Shown here: piece by piece, positions 31,930 through 42,400 of the stretch | Layout: each line of letters begins with the position of its first letter | Position numbering within the stretch: position 1 is the first letter of the stretch | From: an uncultured Celeribacter sp. | Lineage (GTDB): Bacteria > Pseudomonadota > Alphaproteobacteria > Rhodobacterales > Rhodobacteraceae | Direction: 5' to 3' | NCBI RefSeq assembly: GCF_963676475.1 | Contig: NZ_OY781106.1 | Coordinates: forward strand, 1-64,000 | Length of the DNA stretch: 64,000 nucleotides | Translations under genes and position numbers: made by a program | Notes under the pieces: model-generated | Seen by the model: the letters and a program-made list of their open reading frames with translations, nothing else | Database searches by the model: none | Told to the model about the DNA's origin: nothing

Positions 31930-34026
31930 TCACTCGGTGATTATCTTGAGCAGCGTGTTTTGGTATAGATACACCCCCTCCGACCCAAAGTGCGTATCAA
32001 CAGCGTCGAGCAGCGGCAGGTCAGCGGCTGCGGAGACATATGCACTGGCATCGTCTCCCAACACGGCTGCGAAGTCGACAAGACACACACGTTTCAGGTC
32101 ACACAATCGAACAGCTGCGTTTTTGTAGAGAGACATGCGAGGTTCAAGAGTATTTGGCCCCGCAACTTCCGGCGGCATCACGAGACAGAGGTCCACAGTC
32201 GCACTCCACGCGCGCCAGCGGTCAATGAGCGTCTCTATGTCAGCGACCCATTCCGCAACAGATCTGCCAGCGTTTCGGTCATTGATCGGTGTGCCGAGGA
32301 AGACCATATCGGGCCGAAGTAGCGCCGCATTTGCTGCGAATGCGGACGCATCAGACGCAGCGCGACCAGCAGTCTGTGTTCCCGTGGCATTGATTGCGTG
32401 CCCAACCGCGCCGCTGACCTCAGTTTCAGGCAGTAGACCCATGATCTTGAACGCCGATGCGTCCGGAAACCGCAGATAAAGGGTCCAATCACCAGTTGCC
32501 GGAGCATCCTCCGATAGACTTACGATCTGGCGATCAGCATCGGTCAACGCAACCGTGGTCCATGTCGCACCATCCCACGAATAGTCAAACGACCCTGTGC
32601 CGCCACATAGCAGGCTAAATTCGCTAATCACCGCGTTGGACGCGCTTGTGCTGGTGATCGTGTAGGTCGCGCTGGTGTCTGTCGTTTCCGCAGAGCAGGT
32701 ATCCGGCGAGTAGATGTCCGTGCCGAAATTGTCGTCCCATGCGCCCGTCCGTGCCACGGTATAGCGACCAGCCGCGCCCAATACGTTTTGCTTCGCAGCA
32801 CCGCCAACATAGGCCGCTCCGATCCACCCCGGTCCAGCCAGCCCGACAGCGGTCCCGCCGCCGCCATCGTAGACGCGCAGGAGATGGTAGATCAGCGCAT
32901 AGTTGATATTATATGCCGACCCCCAACTGTCCATATGCCACGCAATCCGCACCTGAGCCGTACCGCCACGCAGGCGTTTTCTAAGCTTCTGACGCGTGCG
33001 ACCGATGGTGCCCTCGCCGTGAAATAACTTTAATGTGGGAGCGATGTATTCGTCAGGCAATATATACCCAAACGGCTCATAATCTGTCTGAGACCCACCA
33101 ATCTCGATCTGAAAATCATCCATCCATGCGGGTTTTACTGACACGCCCACATATTTTGCATTCGTAGGGCTGGTCAATGTTTTGGACGCATTGTCAGCCG
33201 TGGTCACATCACCAGAAATATAGGCCTCGTCCGTATCGTCGTAGTACCACGCGATCTGGCCCGCCGGGAAGAAGGTGTACTCCGTGCCCGGCTCGACCGG
33301 GATGAATTGAAGCGAACTATAGTTCTCATTTTCGGTCAAGACGCCGTTATTTGAGTTTACGTAGTACCCCGCGACGATATCCGCGCTGTACTTGTTGAAG
33401 AGGTTCTTCGATGCAATAAAAAATCTCGTATGCCGCGGCTCGATTGTGCCCGCGCCAATCTCACCGTCGAAGATTTTCAGCCACCAGTTTTCATCTAAAT
33501 CCTGCTGGTGAATGTCTTCATCGATCGTGTCCGGTTCCTCATTGAGCATGGCCCAAGCCACAAACCCCGACTTATTGCGAGAGACAATCAAATCAGTTCC
33601 AGCCGGGAAGGAAGTCGACGAAAAGTCAGTCTCCGAAGCCGACGCAACCCGCCGCGTTCTCAGCTCGTTCAAAAGTCCGGCAAGGGCGCTCGCGGATGGC
33701 ACCGATGATACAAACACAGCATTGGTGCTGTCACGCACATAAATGTCATATGCAACATCTGCGTCGGTGCTGGCGACGCGAAATTGTACACCATCGTCTA
33801 CCACAGACAGTCCGGCTGACGTATCGTCGTAAATGGGGCCGAGCTCGACAGAGATATTATCGATCTTCTCCGCGAGCTCCTCAAAGGCGTCCGCAATTGC
33901 ACCTGATGCCGCAAGTTGCGTTGCCAAATTGCTCGTTTTCTGCCGCGAAGTTGAACCGTCACGATTGACTAAAACGTCATCACTGATTGAGACGAAATTT
34001 ACATTATTCGTTTTTACACCAGCCAT
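31930..34026 (-). CDS. Tail fibre/appendage protein with C-terminal SGNH-hydrolase-like domain
   Basis: 698 residues from the Met at 34026 (MAGVKTNNVNFVSISDDVLV), which has GGAGAG eight bases upstream. The N-terminal 60 residues include a short coiled coil (AIADAFEELAEKIDNISVEL). A central beta-rich part (about 190-330) contains WYYDDTDEAYISGDV. The C-terminal third resembles SGNH/GDSL esterases: IAWHMDSWGSAYNI (position of the nucleophile Ser), MVFLGTPINDRN and DAVDTHFGSEGVYLY (Asp-x-x-His). Such domains in tail fibres deacetylate surface polysaccharides. It is the last gene of the late operon and overlaps nothing downstream. Confidence 0.7.
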   Translation of the reverse strand: MAGVKTNNVNFVSISDDVLVNRDGSTSRQKTSNLATQLAASGAIADAFEELAEKIDNISVELGPIYDDTSAGLSVVDDGVQFRVASTDADVAYDIYVRDSTNAVFVSSVPSASALAGLLNELRTRRVASASETDFSSTSFPAGTDLIVSRNKSGFVAWAMLNEEPDTIDEDIHQQDLDENWWLKIFDGEIGAGTIEPRHTRFFIASKNLFNKYSADIVAGYYVNSNNGVLTENENYSSLQFIPVEPGTEYTFFPAGQIAWYYDDTDEAYISGDVTTADNASKTLTSPTNAKYVGVSVKPAWMDDFQIEIGGSQTDYEPFGYILPDEYIAPTLKLFHGEGTIGRTRQKLRKRLRGGTAQVRIAWHMDSWGSAYNINYALIYHLLRVYDGGGGTAVGLAGPGWIGAAYVGGAAKQNVLGAAGRYTVARTGAWDDNFGTDIYSPDTCSAETTDTSATYTITSTSASNAVISEFSLLCGGTGSFDYSWDGATWTTVALTDADRQIVSLSEDAPATGDWTLYLRFPDASAFKIMGLLPETEVSGAVGHAINATGTQTAGRAASDASAFAANAALLRPDMVFLGTPINDRNAGRSVAEWVADIETLIDRWRAWSATVDLCLVMPPEVAGPNTLEPRMSLYKNAAVRLCDLKRVCLVDFAAVLGDDASAYVSAAADLPLLDAVDTHFGSEGVYLYQNTLLKIITE

Positions 34027-34040
34027 TGTGATCTCTCCTG

Positions 34041-37000
34041 TCATATGATGGTGATTGAGAAAGGCCCGGCCACAGCCCCCGGCACGCCATCGGCGTTCTG
34101 GGGCTCGAGCCAAACATAGTGAGTGCCCGGCGCGAGGCAGGCGTCCGTTTCGAGATAAACAACGACATCGTCGAGCGTCCCAGCGAAATCGGAAGAGGCC
34201 AAAAAGCCGACGGTGTCATTGCCGGTCACGGCCTGAATGCGATCGCTATAGGCGCCATCCGCCGTGACTGCCGTGCCGAGGCGATCCGACCCGCCCGTCA
34301 GGCGCGGTGTCAGGGAACCTGCGGTCATAGCGGAGACCGTGAAGCCGATCCGGTAGAATTTGCCGGTGATCGTTGCCATAGTCTGTGAGATTGCATCGGA
34401 CGTGCCCGCCGTGTGCTGAGCCACACCACCGCTCACAGCCCAGCCCGCATCGACTGCCCAGGACGCCGCATCGTCCATTGTGCCGCCGGTGATCAGATCT
34501 TCGCGGGTCGTATCTCCCAGCGTGGTCGAATAGCTCGATTGCGGCGAAACCGCGAAAGGCGCGCCGACCGCATCGGCTTCTCGATCGAGCACAGCCTCGC
34601 TCGAGCGATAGAGCTGGACGGTTTTGGTCGCCGTGTCGGCGCCGGTGGCAAGTTGGATCACAGCGCCGCCCAACAGCGAGGTGACCGTGATTGCCTCCTC
34701 ATCGAGCGCCGCCGGGATGTCTGCATCATCCTCGCCCACCGTAATCGACACCGTCGCAGAATACGGCCCCACGCGCCCGAAGTTTGAGACTGCATAGGCG
34801 CGAAAATCGACCTTGTCGCCGGTGTCGTACCCCTCAACCTCACCGCCGCCATCCGCGGGATACATCACGATCTCGGTCCACTCCGCATCGCCCAACTTCT
34901 TATATTCCACGATCAGCTGCGACGCCTCGACAGCGCCGCTTCCAGGCGTGATCAGATATGTGATCAGGCCGGTGGTGCCTGTTTTGCTCACGCCAGAGGT
35001 GATGGACGTAAATCGGGGGGCGGGAGGTATCAGATCTGACCAGTCCAGTTCCTGGCCGATACGGCTGGAGAATTCGGGAACCTCGGTTGCCTCCAGCTCC
35101 TCGTCGATCACGGGCGCGGCGTCGATCAGATGGGTGATCGTACAATGATCCGCCGTGCGCTCGATGCCACGCACGATCTGCCGATAGGCGGTCTGCGCCA
35201 CCGGACCGATCTGGATCACGCTGCGAGCGGCTGGCAACGGCCCCGTACCAAGTACCGTCAAAAGGTCTGTGTCGCCATCGACCGATTTGAGTGTGCGGAT
35301 CACAGAGGTTCCGATAGTGTCGTCGTCATCCTCATAGTGTTGGAAGCGGATGCCATAGGTGACCCCATCCGCCATCTGAATAACATTGTCGATTTCGATA
35401 AGCTTGCCGGTGACCTTCAGCACCAGAGCATCCTCGTGATCGCCTGACAGAGCGCCGGAGCTGGTCATCACATGATCGCCTCGTGTCGCCACACGCAGCA
35501 CGCCGTCCTGCGTCACCTGATAGGTGTCGGGGCGATAGATTGTCTCCAGCTGACGACGGCGGATTTCACGCCAGACCTCGTCCGCGTAGACCTTGCCGGG
35601 CACCTCCCACGCCTCAGTCTCGATGATCTCACCTTCATAGCCCGGCCAGCGCACCACGCGCTCGGCGGGTTTATAATCATTGTCTGCATCATTGAACTTG
35701 GCAATCACCGCATGGGGCGCATGGAAGTAGGAGCGGCTTGCTTTGAACGACCACGAATTGCGCGGGCTGATGTGGTCGATGACCAGGGCGTCAGGATCGC
35801 CCGGATCGTCGATCACCACCGACCACTTGATCCCGTCATGCTCCCGCGTCGCGCGCCCGGCGGCAGCGATTTCTGACAGCACGTCGCCAAAAAGCGTGTC
35901 TGTCGAGGCCAGCACCTTGTTGTAGGTCAGGCCTTTCTCCGTGCAGAACTCATGCCACGCCTGCAGCTTCTCGAGATTAATCTCACTGTCGGGTGACGCC
36001 TTTACGTTCTCCGGCGCCTGAAGGACGTGGCGATAGATCGAGGCCGGGTTCTCAGTGGCGCGGGTGATCCATGTGCGTGTCTCCGCATCCCAGTCGGGAA
36101 TGATCCGACGAGCCAGCACCGTCACCTCGTCAAGCGCGCCATTCAGCTGATCCGTGGCCTTGATCCGCATCGCCAGAAGCGCCAGAGGACGCGGATAGGC
36201 CAGTGGATATTCCGGGCGCCGCGTCTGCAGCGCCGCCCAATTGCAGCGCTGCTGTGCCTTGGTGTCGGTGGTCTCATCCGACAACATCGTGCAGCGCACC
36301 TGCCAGCGCCCGCGTGTCGGGAACTCCCAGCTATGCTGACGCCAGAAGGCCCAGTTCTTTCTCGCGGTGATTCTAACCGTTTTAACGACCTGCCACTCGT
36401 CAGATGTGATCAGACGCTGGTCGATGCGGATGCCTACCTTGCGATTTTGTTTATTTCCTTCATCGTCATAGCGCACCAGACCCGCCGGAAAGTTGAAAAT
36501 CACGGTGGCGCCGGACGCATCGCGTCCAGTGGTCCGCGTGATCGGCGTGATCTGGCCCCACCCCGTGTAATCCGCCTCTGTTTCGCCGGGCTGGATGCCC
36601 TGAATATCCCAAAAATTCGGTGGCGGGTTGTAGGGAGCCTCGTCCTTACCGATCACCTCGCCCTGATCATCACGCGGCAGCGGTCGCGTCAGCTCGACAC
36701 CGATGGTTTCCTCAAGGACTTGCGTCGGGATGAGCGAGATCGGCAGATCGCTGTCGAGGCCGGAGCGGGTCTCGATCTCGAATTCATCGTATTCGGAGAT
36801 CGACGTCTGACCGATTTGGATATCGTCAATCTCGACCTGACCCTCGCCGATCACAAACAGTGCACGGATATACTGGTCGTCACCCACAATTTCGGTATAG
36901 GGCAGCGCCGCGAACGGCGGTGCAAAGCGCATTTTGCCCAGCACAACCGGCACAGCCCCGTTAGGGATGATCTGGTTCTTTGTCGAGCTGATCGAATAGC

Positions 37001-37502
37001 TATTGCGGGTTTCATCATCCGCTTTCGTGGGCGGAATGAGCGCATTGATCAGCAAGTTCCCAAGCGCCGTAACTCCGATAGCGACACCTGCCGAAACAAG
37101 CGCATATCCGGCAGTTCCAGCAGACAGGCCCAAAAGGCCACCAGCCACCCAAGCACCAGCCGCAGCAGCGGCAATTGCCACAACAGCGCTAAGAACACTT
37201 TTTAAAGCGTCTTTTCCGGGCGTCACGCGAATGATGACCTGTACGCCGGGGCGCGGCTTGATGTGACGCCAGAAGGTGGCGTCAATCTGGTCCTTGCCCT
37301 GCCGTGTGCAAAGCCAGACCTGAGCCTGTTTCAGATCCTCCGCACTGAGACCGGGCAGAGTGGACCTGACCACCTCGTCGAGAGTGTACCCGTGAGGCAG
37401 GCACTTCTCGATCCGGCCCGTTTCCGGGTTGAAATGCGGCACGGCTAGCACCGGAATGTGATCGGGGATTTTCGTCTCTCGTTTCATCAGAGGAGCAGTC
37501 AT
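34041..37502 (-). CDS. Tail tip protein J-like (host specificity protein)
   Basis: 1153 residues. The N-terminus (PVLAVPHFNPETGRIEKCLP) leads to a glycine/alanine-rich hydrophobic stretch (VLSAVVAIAAAAAGAWVAGG LLGLSAGTAG). The J-type core follows (IIPNGAVPVVLGKMRFAPPF, then WWSVVIDD-like central region) and then fibronectin-III-like repeats (PPAPRFTSITSGVSKTGTTG; VDFRAYAVSNFGRVGPYSAT). The protein caps the tail tube and contacts the host receptor. The start overlaps the NlpC/P60 gene by four bases, the lambda K-I-J order without I. Confidence 0.85.
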   Translation of the reverse strand: MTAPLMKRETKIPDHIPVLAVPHFNPETGRIEKCLPHGYTLDEVVRSTLPGLSAEDLKQAQVWLCTRQGKDQIDATFWRHIKPRPGVQVIIRVTPGKDALKSVLSAVVAIAAAAAGAWVAGGLLGLSAGTAGYALVSAGVAIGVTALGNLLINALIPPTKADDETRNSYSISSTKNQIIPNGAVPVVLGKMRFAPPFAALPYTEIVGDDQYIRALFVIGEGQVEIDDIQIGQTSISEYDEFEIETRSGLDSDLPISLIPTQVLEETIGVELTRPLPRDDQGEVIGKDEAPYNPPPNFWDIQGIQPGETEADYTGWGQITPITRTTGRDASGATVIFNFPAGLVRYDDEGNKQNRKVGIRIDQRLITSDEWQVVKTVRITARKNWAFWRQHSWEFPTRGRWQVRCTMLSDETTDTKAQQRCNWAALQTRRPEYPLAYPRPLALLAMRIKATDQLNGALDEVTVLARRIIPDWDAETRTWITRATENPASIYRHVLQAPENVKASPDSEINLEKLQAWHEFCTEKGLTYNKVLASTDTLFGDVLSEIAAAGRATREHDGIKWSVVIDDPGDPDALVIDHISPRNSWSFKASRSYFHAPHAVIAKFNDADNDYKPAERVVRWPGYEGEIIETEAWEVPGKVYADEVWREIRRRQLETIYRPDTYQVTQDGVLRVATRGDHVMTSSGALSGDHEDALVLKVTGKLIEIDNVIQMADGVTYGIRFQHYEDDDDTIGTSVIRTLKSVDGDTDLLTVLGTGPLPAARSVIQIGPVAQTAYRQIVRGIERTADHCTITHLIDAAPVIDEELEATEVPEFSSRIGQELDWSDLIPPAPRFTSITSGVSKTGTTGLITYLITPGSGAVEASQLIVEYKKLGDAEWTEIVMYPADGGGEVEGYDTGDKVDFRAYAVSNFGRVGPYSATVSITVGEDDADIPAALDEEAITVTSLLGGAVIQLATGADTATKTVQLYRSSEAVLDREADAVGAPFAVSPQSSYSTTLGDTTREDLITGGTMDDAASWAVDAGWAVSGGVAQHTAGTSDAISQTMATITGKFYRIGFTVSAMTAGSLTPRLTGGSDRLGTAVTADGAYSDRIQAVTGNDTVGFLASSDFAGTLDDVVVYLETDACLAPGTHYVWLEPQNADGVPGAVAGPFSITII

Positions 37503-37945
37503 CGCGCGGCCCTCTCGATCAATTGAACGGGGTGTTTAACGGCCCGTTCACGGTGCCGGAAATGCCCCTCAAAACGGTGCGACCAGCGCCCGGCATCGTA
37601 GCGCTCGATCTTGCTCTGACCTTCCCCGTGTACGTGGATCATGAGACCGTTTTTGACCACGATCCCGACATGCGAGGTGTAGCGCCCCATCCGAAACAGT
37701 GCGATGTCGAAAGCAATGGCAAGGCCGTCGACGGGAAGCCAAAGTGGCGATGATTTTTCGCCCTCGATCAGCGCAGCCACCTCGTCCTGTTCGTCGGGGC
37801 AAACCTTGCCGAGATAGTCCGGGAGAGAGATATGCAATTCCTCTCTGAAGATAACACAGCCAAGAACCCAGCAATTGTCCACGCCGCTCAAGCTGCGGCC
37901 ACCATCGACTTGAGGGATACCAATGAAACGATCAGACCAGGTCAT
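37499..37945 (-). CDS. NlpC/P60-family tail protein (lambda K-like)
   Basis: 148 residues from the Met at 37945 (MTWSDRFIGIPQVDGGRSLS), preceded by AAAGGT. The catalytic Cys region is VDNCWVLGCVIFREELHISLPDY. The usual D-C-W-G-L is altered to D-N-C-W-V-L-G, so the exact nucleophile is uncertain. The His motif is HVGIVVKNGLMIHVH. These enzymes cut cell-wall peptides during genome entry or act in tail-tip assembly. The start lies next to the beginning of an opposite-strand cargo gene. Confidence 0.8.
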   Translation of the reverse strand: MTWSDRFIGIPQVDGGRSLSGVDNCWVLGCVIFREELHISLPDYLGKVCPDEQDEVAALIEGEKSSPLWLPVDGLAIAFDIALFRMGRYTSHVGIVVKNGLMIHVHGEGQSKIERYDAGRWSHRFEGHFRHRERAVKHPVQLIERAAR

Positions 37946-38024
37946 AGATATTACCTTTGCGCAGCGAGATGAGCGGTGCAGACTTGCAGAAGACCGAAAA
38001 ATTGATTCCCGAGGAAATTTGGAA

Positions 38025-38438
38025 ATGACCGACAACGCGCCCAAAGAATTGCAGGATGTTCATGTTCACTTGGCAGACGATGCCAGCACGGCAGGGCTCG
38101 AATGTGTCACAGCCGATGGTAATCACGGCTTTACGATTACTCAGGACCTTCTCATGAAGCTTGTGGGACGCTTGGGGGACTTGAACGCCATTTGGGAAAC
38201 GAAGCGTCTGGAGATCGATCCACATGCTGGAAAGGCCGGCGACATGGCACCCATGACAGCCATCCGACCCAAAAGCTTCAGCACAGCATCCATTCCAGAC
38301 TCCGATGGTGCCGCCGTTATTTTTCAGACGGCGACGGGTCCTCAGGCTTTTGCCATGCCAAAAGATGCCATGGTTCAACTTGCACAAACTCTTCTGCGCG
38401 AAGCGGAGCGCCACCCCAAAAAGCCTCGTCAACATTGA
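38025..38438 (+). CDS. Opposite-strand hypothetical gene inside the tail module (moron candidate)
   Basis: 137 residues from the ATG at 38025 (MTDNAPKELQDVHVHLADDA), with GAGGAAATTT upstream. The frame has good coding character: CVTADGNHGFTITQDLLMKL, VGRLGDLNAIWETKRLEIDP, AVIFQTATGPQAFAMPKDAM and VQLAQTLLREAERHPKK. No signal peptide or known family. It is the only plus-strand gene seen in the prophage and sits between the K-like and L-like tail genes, so it probably has its own promoter and is expressed in the lysogen. Confidence 0.6.
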   Translation: MTDNAPKELQDVHVHLADDASTAGLECVTADGNHGFTITQDLLMKLVGRLGDLNAIWETKRLEIDPHAGKAGDMAPMTAIRPKSFSTASIPDSDGAAVIFQTATGPQAFAMPKDAMVQLAQTLLREAERHPKKPRQH

Positions 38439-38505
38439 TGCTTTCGCCGTAAACAACTTCGCAACGAACGTACTGGTCAGCCCCAGGAACTTCGGTGTAT
38501 GCCAT
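38317..38505 (-). CDS. Small phage protein or remnant
   Basis: The ATG at 38505 follows a strong site (TATGAGGAGAATGG). The first residues MAYTEVPGADQYVRCEVVYG ESINVDEAFWGG look like coding sequence. The frame overlaps the end of the plus-strand cargo gene from 38438 downward, where the residues lose character. A likely reading is a native tail-module gene whose 3' part was replaced by the cargo. Confidence 0.4.
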   Translation of the reverse strand: MAYTEVPGADQYVRCEVVYGESINVDEAFWGGAPLRAEEFVQVEPWHLLAWQKPEDPSPSEK

Positions 38506-38515
38506 GCCATTCTCC

Positions 38516-39049
38516 TCATAGGTGCAGCGCCGGGAAATAGAGCCGGATCATCCGGCCCGGTGGGAATTGCTCGAGCTCGATATACTCGCGCGAAAACGTC
38601 AGCGTGATCTCCTCGGCCGCCTCATCAATCTCAGAGGTCACCAGCTCGATATTGTGCCACTCAGCCTCTGGCAGGTCGGGCGACGAGGCCAGGACAACGG
38701 CCATGTCGAGACGTGCCGGAGAAATGAAGGAGCGCAGCAACTCTGCGTGCTCAGAGCTGATGCAGCTCAACACGATCTGAGCCTCGGCCGGAGCATCCTC
38801 GCTCTCATCTGGAAGCTGTGCGTCAGCAATGATGAAGAGGAACGGATCGGCTTCAGGATCGCTCGTCAGCCATGTCGATTTGGTGCCGAAGAGAAGCGGG
38901 TCGATCGACAGTCGCTCGGTGTTGTCGGTCGAGAGCCGGATCACGGCGTCCGTGTCCGGGTGGGTGATTTTCATCAGCACCACCCAGATCTGCGAAGGGT
39001 CCTCGCCCGTGATGGAGTTGCGGGCATTGAGAGAGACACGACGGCTCAT
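38516..39049 (-). CDS. Minor tail protein, DUF1833-like (lambda L position)
   Basis: 177 residues: MSRRVSLNARNSITGEDPSQ, WVVLMKITHPDTDAVIRLST DNTERLSI, and a C-terminal ITLTFSREYIELEQFPPGRM. Beta-rich and soluble, it corresponds to DUF1833 phage proteins that sit between M-like and K-like genes and form part of the tail tip baseplate. Overlaps the preceding gene by four bases. Confidence 0.7.
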   Translation of the reverse strand: MSRRVSLNARNSITGEDPSQIWVVLMKITHPDTDAVIRLSTDNTERLSIDPLLFGTKSTWLTSDPEADPFLFIIADAQLPDESEDAPAEAQIVLSCISSEHAELLRSFISPARLDMAVVLASSPDLPEAEWHNIELVTSEIDEAAEEITLTFSREYIELEQFPPGRMIRLYFPALHL

Positions 39050-39474
39050 GACGGCACCACGATCACGGAGAAGCTCATGCGGAACTCAACCTGTCCCTCG
39101 ATGGTCTCGATCGGAAGATCGTCTCCCCAAGCACAGAGCCACTGAGCAGAGAGCAAGAGCGGGGCCTCATCAGACGTCAGCAAAGGCGTGCCGTCGGATG
39201 TCAGAAGCGGCCAACCATCGGTGGTCGGGTCTGGCATCCAGAACAGCGCTGATCCCTCGGAGCAGTCGATCGCAAAGAAGGTGTCAAAAATCGCCTTCTG
39301 GTTTCGGTCCAAAACGACAGACAGCGCCACGGTGTGAGCCGCCTTCGAATAGGCCCGACCGAAACTCGGCGCGCCTGCCTTGGGCGTGCGCTTGCGGCGC
39401 ACATCCTGCGAGGTGCGCTGCCAGGTCTTACGCTCTGGATTGGGCAGCTCTGTGGGCCACGTCTGAATGCTCAT
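39046..39474 (-). CDS. Minor tail protein (lambda M position)
   Basis: 142 residues. MSIQTWPTELPNPERKTWQR starts a beta-rich protein with AHTVALSVVLDRNQKAIFDT, in the place of the M-like tip protein. Between residues about 80 and 107 it has a three-fold tandem motif (GWPLLTSDGTPLLTSDEAPL), probably a surface loop grown by repeat expansion. Overlaps the tape measure gene by four bases. Confidence 0.65.
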   Translation of the reverse strand: MSIQTWPTELPNPERKTWQRTSQDVRRKRTPKAGAPSFGRAYSKAAHTVALSVVLDRNQKAIFDTFFAIDCSEGSALFWMPDPTTDGWPLLTSDGTPLLTSDEAPLLLSAQWLCAWGDDLPIETIEGQVEFRMSFSVIVVPS

Positions 39475-42400
39475 AGCCGGCTCACCCCCCGACGCCGCAC
39501 ATTGAAGTCGGTCTTGAGCGCCTTCTGCGCCTTGCCGCCCTTGGTGGTGATGCCGGTGGCAACAGCATCCGAGAAAATCATCTTCTGTGTTTTCACGCCG
39601 CGGGCGTTAGTGGTCTCTTCCACCTCCATATTGAGCGGCACAGAGCTGTTGTTTACGGGCAGCACATTGATGATGGGGGCCGAGGACTGATTGCCCCCCG
39701 ATTGCGATCCTGTCAGGAACGGATAACTCTGCGCCGTGACATAACCGCCGGTTGCATAGCCACGCGCGGTGCCTTTGCTGATGGCCTCAAGGTTCTTCAC
39801 ACCGATGCGCGAGGTCTGGTCAGCGGTGAAGACATACTCGCCCTCGTGGACGAGACCTGCGACCTTCTGCGGATCTGAGCCGCCGGTCGGACCACCGCCC
39901 GCAAACCCTGGCAGGCCAAGCGCGCTCAGACCGATGTTGAACAGCGATCCGAGCAGGTCAGTCCCGCCCCCGCCGCCCGTGATCGCACCAGCCAGTGCCT
40001 GCCCGAAGCTGTCGAAGCCAGTGCCAAGCGTGCCGAGGCCTTGGGTGGCCATAGAGGTTGCGCTGTTGAATTGGGTCATGGCCTGCTCAGCCGCAGCCAA
40101 GCGCCCGGTCCAATTGTGTGCGCCCGTTGGATCGGCGGCAGTCCACCCCGCAGGCCGCTCAAAGCCTGCAAAAGCGGCTGTCGCGCCCTCGACGGTGTTC
40201 GACGCCATCAGTTTCTTCAGGACGCCGTTTTCAGAGGTCAGAAGCTCCTGCCAAACATATTCCAGCTGCCCCTGGACGTCGCCGAGGCCGGACATCCCAC
40301 CGACAGAGGAAAGCAGTCCTTGGCCGCGACCGGCGTGATGCTGGAAGAGACCGAAAGACGTGCCGCCATCCCCGATTGCCAGCGGGTTGAAGGCGCTCTC
40401 AGCAGAGACATTGCCCATGATCCCAGCGATCTGTGTGGGGCTGAGCCCCTTGCCGGAGAAGAACGAGGCAATTTGAGACTGAACCGAGCCAGCGCCAAGC
40501 CCACCATTCACATTAGCAGCCCCACCCAACGCACCCAGCCCCATGGCCCCCATCGAGCTGATCGTGACATTCGCCGCCGTGACCTGCATGGTCGCCACCG
40601 ATTGCGCCGCCTGACGCGCGGCCGAGGCCGGATCAATCGACACCTTGCCCGTCAGCCGGTCCCAGAGACCGCCAAGGCCACCGAGATCTGAGAGCGTGCC
40701 GTAATCGGTGCCCAAGAGCGCGTTTTTGAGAGGGTTGTTGATCGCCAAATCCATGAACTGCTCCCGCAGCCCATCAAGCGCACCTGTGAAATCACCGTCG
40801 AGCAATGCGTCGAGTGCATCTTCACCAGAGGACTGCACGCGCTCCCAAGCTTCACCGACGCGATCAACCTGACGCTCGAGATCGACCATCTGAGCGGCCT
40901 CTTCTCGGATCTGATCGGCGGCTTTTCCTGACAAGCCGAGCTCACGGATTTTCTTCTCGACCTCAAACAAGGCCAGCGTGCGGGACCGGATCGCCTCGGA
41001 CTGACCGATCAGAGACAGCTCAAGGCGAAGCTGCGCGGCACTTTCCTGTTGCGTCTTCAGATAGTCCCGCAGCTTGGATGTGCGATCTGCCGTCTTGTCT
41101 GCAGCGGCCTGATCGGAATAGGCCTTACGCATGCTCTCGATCACGCCATTCAGCCGCGCCTTCTCTTCACCTTCGGCGGCCGCCGCAGCTGCCACGAGCG
41201 GGCGCAGGGTCAGCTCTTCCTGAAGCAAGCGGTTCACGTCCTCTGATTTGATGAGGCCGGCTGCGACCTGCGCATCGAGGCGCGCGCGGATTTCGACCTC
41301 TGCCTGCATGTCAGACGCCTGCGACTGAGCTGTCAGGATTGTCTGCTCAATGATTTTCTGACGGGCTCGCGCGGTCTCGGCTTCAAGCTCAGTCGTGCTG
41401 ATCTCCTGATCGGCAAGCTGAAGGCGAGCGCGGCGCTCTTCCAGTTCGGCACGCAAAATTGGGTTGCGTTCAACCGCGATCTGGGCGTCCAGCCCGTCAA
41501 GCTCATTGAGACGCGCCTGCTTGTTGATCAGAGCATCGAGCACACGGGATTTGGCCTCGAGCGCTTCGGTGATTTCATCTTGCTGAAACTGGTCTAGACC
41601 CGGCGCACCGACACCGGCCTCAAGCGCCGCAATCTGGTTGCGCAACTCCTGCTCTTGGCGGGACGTAGCCGTGGCGCCAGAGCCTTCGGCGATGGAGAGT
41701 GCATTTTTGCCCTGACGCTCTGCTTCAGCGCGCGCAGTCTCGTAATATCCATTCAGAGCTTCATATCCGACTGCACTCCGGAGCGCAGTAAAGGTCGCTT
41801 CCTCCTGAGCGTTGTCACCGCCACGCCGTGACACTGTTCTGCTATGACGTCGAGCGCGTGAAAGTTCCTGTTCAAGAGAAGGCCCATCGAACAGATCGTC
41901 GAGCCCTTCGCCGATCCCGTCCCACAGCCCGGCAGTGCCGCGCTTTATGCTCTGAATTGCACGATCAAGTGCATGCATACCATCCTCGGCCTTGGCGAGC
42001 TTGTCCGGCAACGCATCGAGCAGGATGGCCTGCGCTTCATCGGCACGGTTCTGAGCCATTTTGGTCTGCACCAAGCGCATCGTCGCCGCGTCGATCAGCC
42101 CGTATTTGCGATAAAGCGTGTCCGCGCCTTTGGCAGGGTCAGAGAACATCTCGGCCATGATGCCCCCGATCGCATCCATTTCGACGCCAAGCGTGGCCGC
42201 AAAGTCCTTCGACATGCCGATCATCTCGTCGTAATGATCCGCGCCGATCTTGGCGGTGCGCAGGAACTGCGCTTCCATCGAGCGGGCGGCTTTCGTCGAG
42301 ATCCCGGCGGCGGCGGCCCCGGCTCGGGCCTGCGCTTCAAGCTGACTGGTGGAGGTGGCGAGACCCCGGCCCAGACCGTCATAGGCGGTTTCGACCTCTT

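Noticed and set aside
36027..37205. Plus-strand open frame of 392 codons
   Set aside because: Mirror frame of the J-like tail tip gene; low-quality composition, no domain.
37499..37945. Calling the K-like protein catalytically dead because of the altered D-C-W-G-L motif
   Set aside because: A Cys and a His are both present at plausible places, and the exact nucleophile cannot be decided without a structure model.
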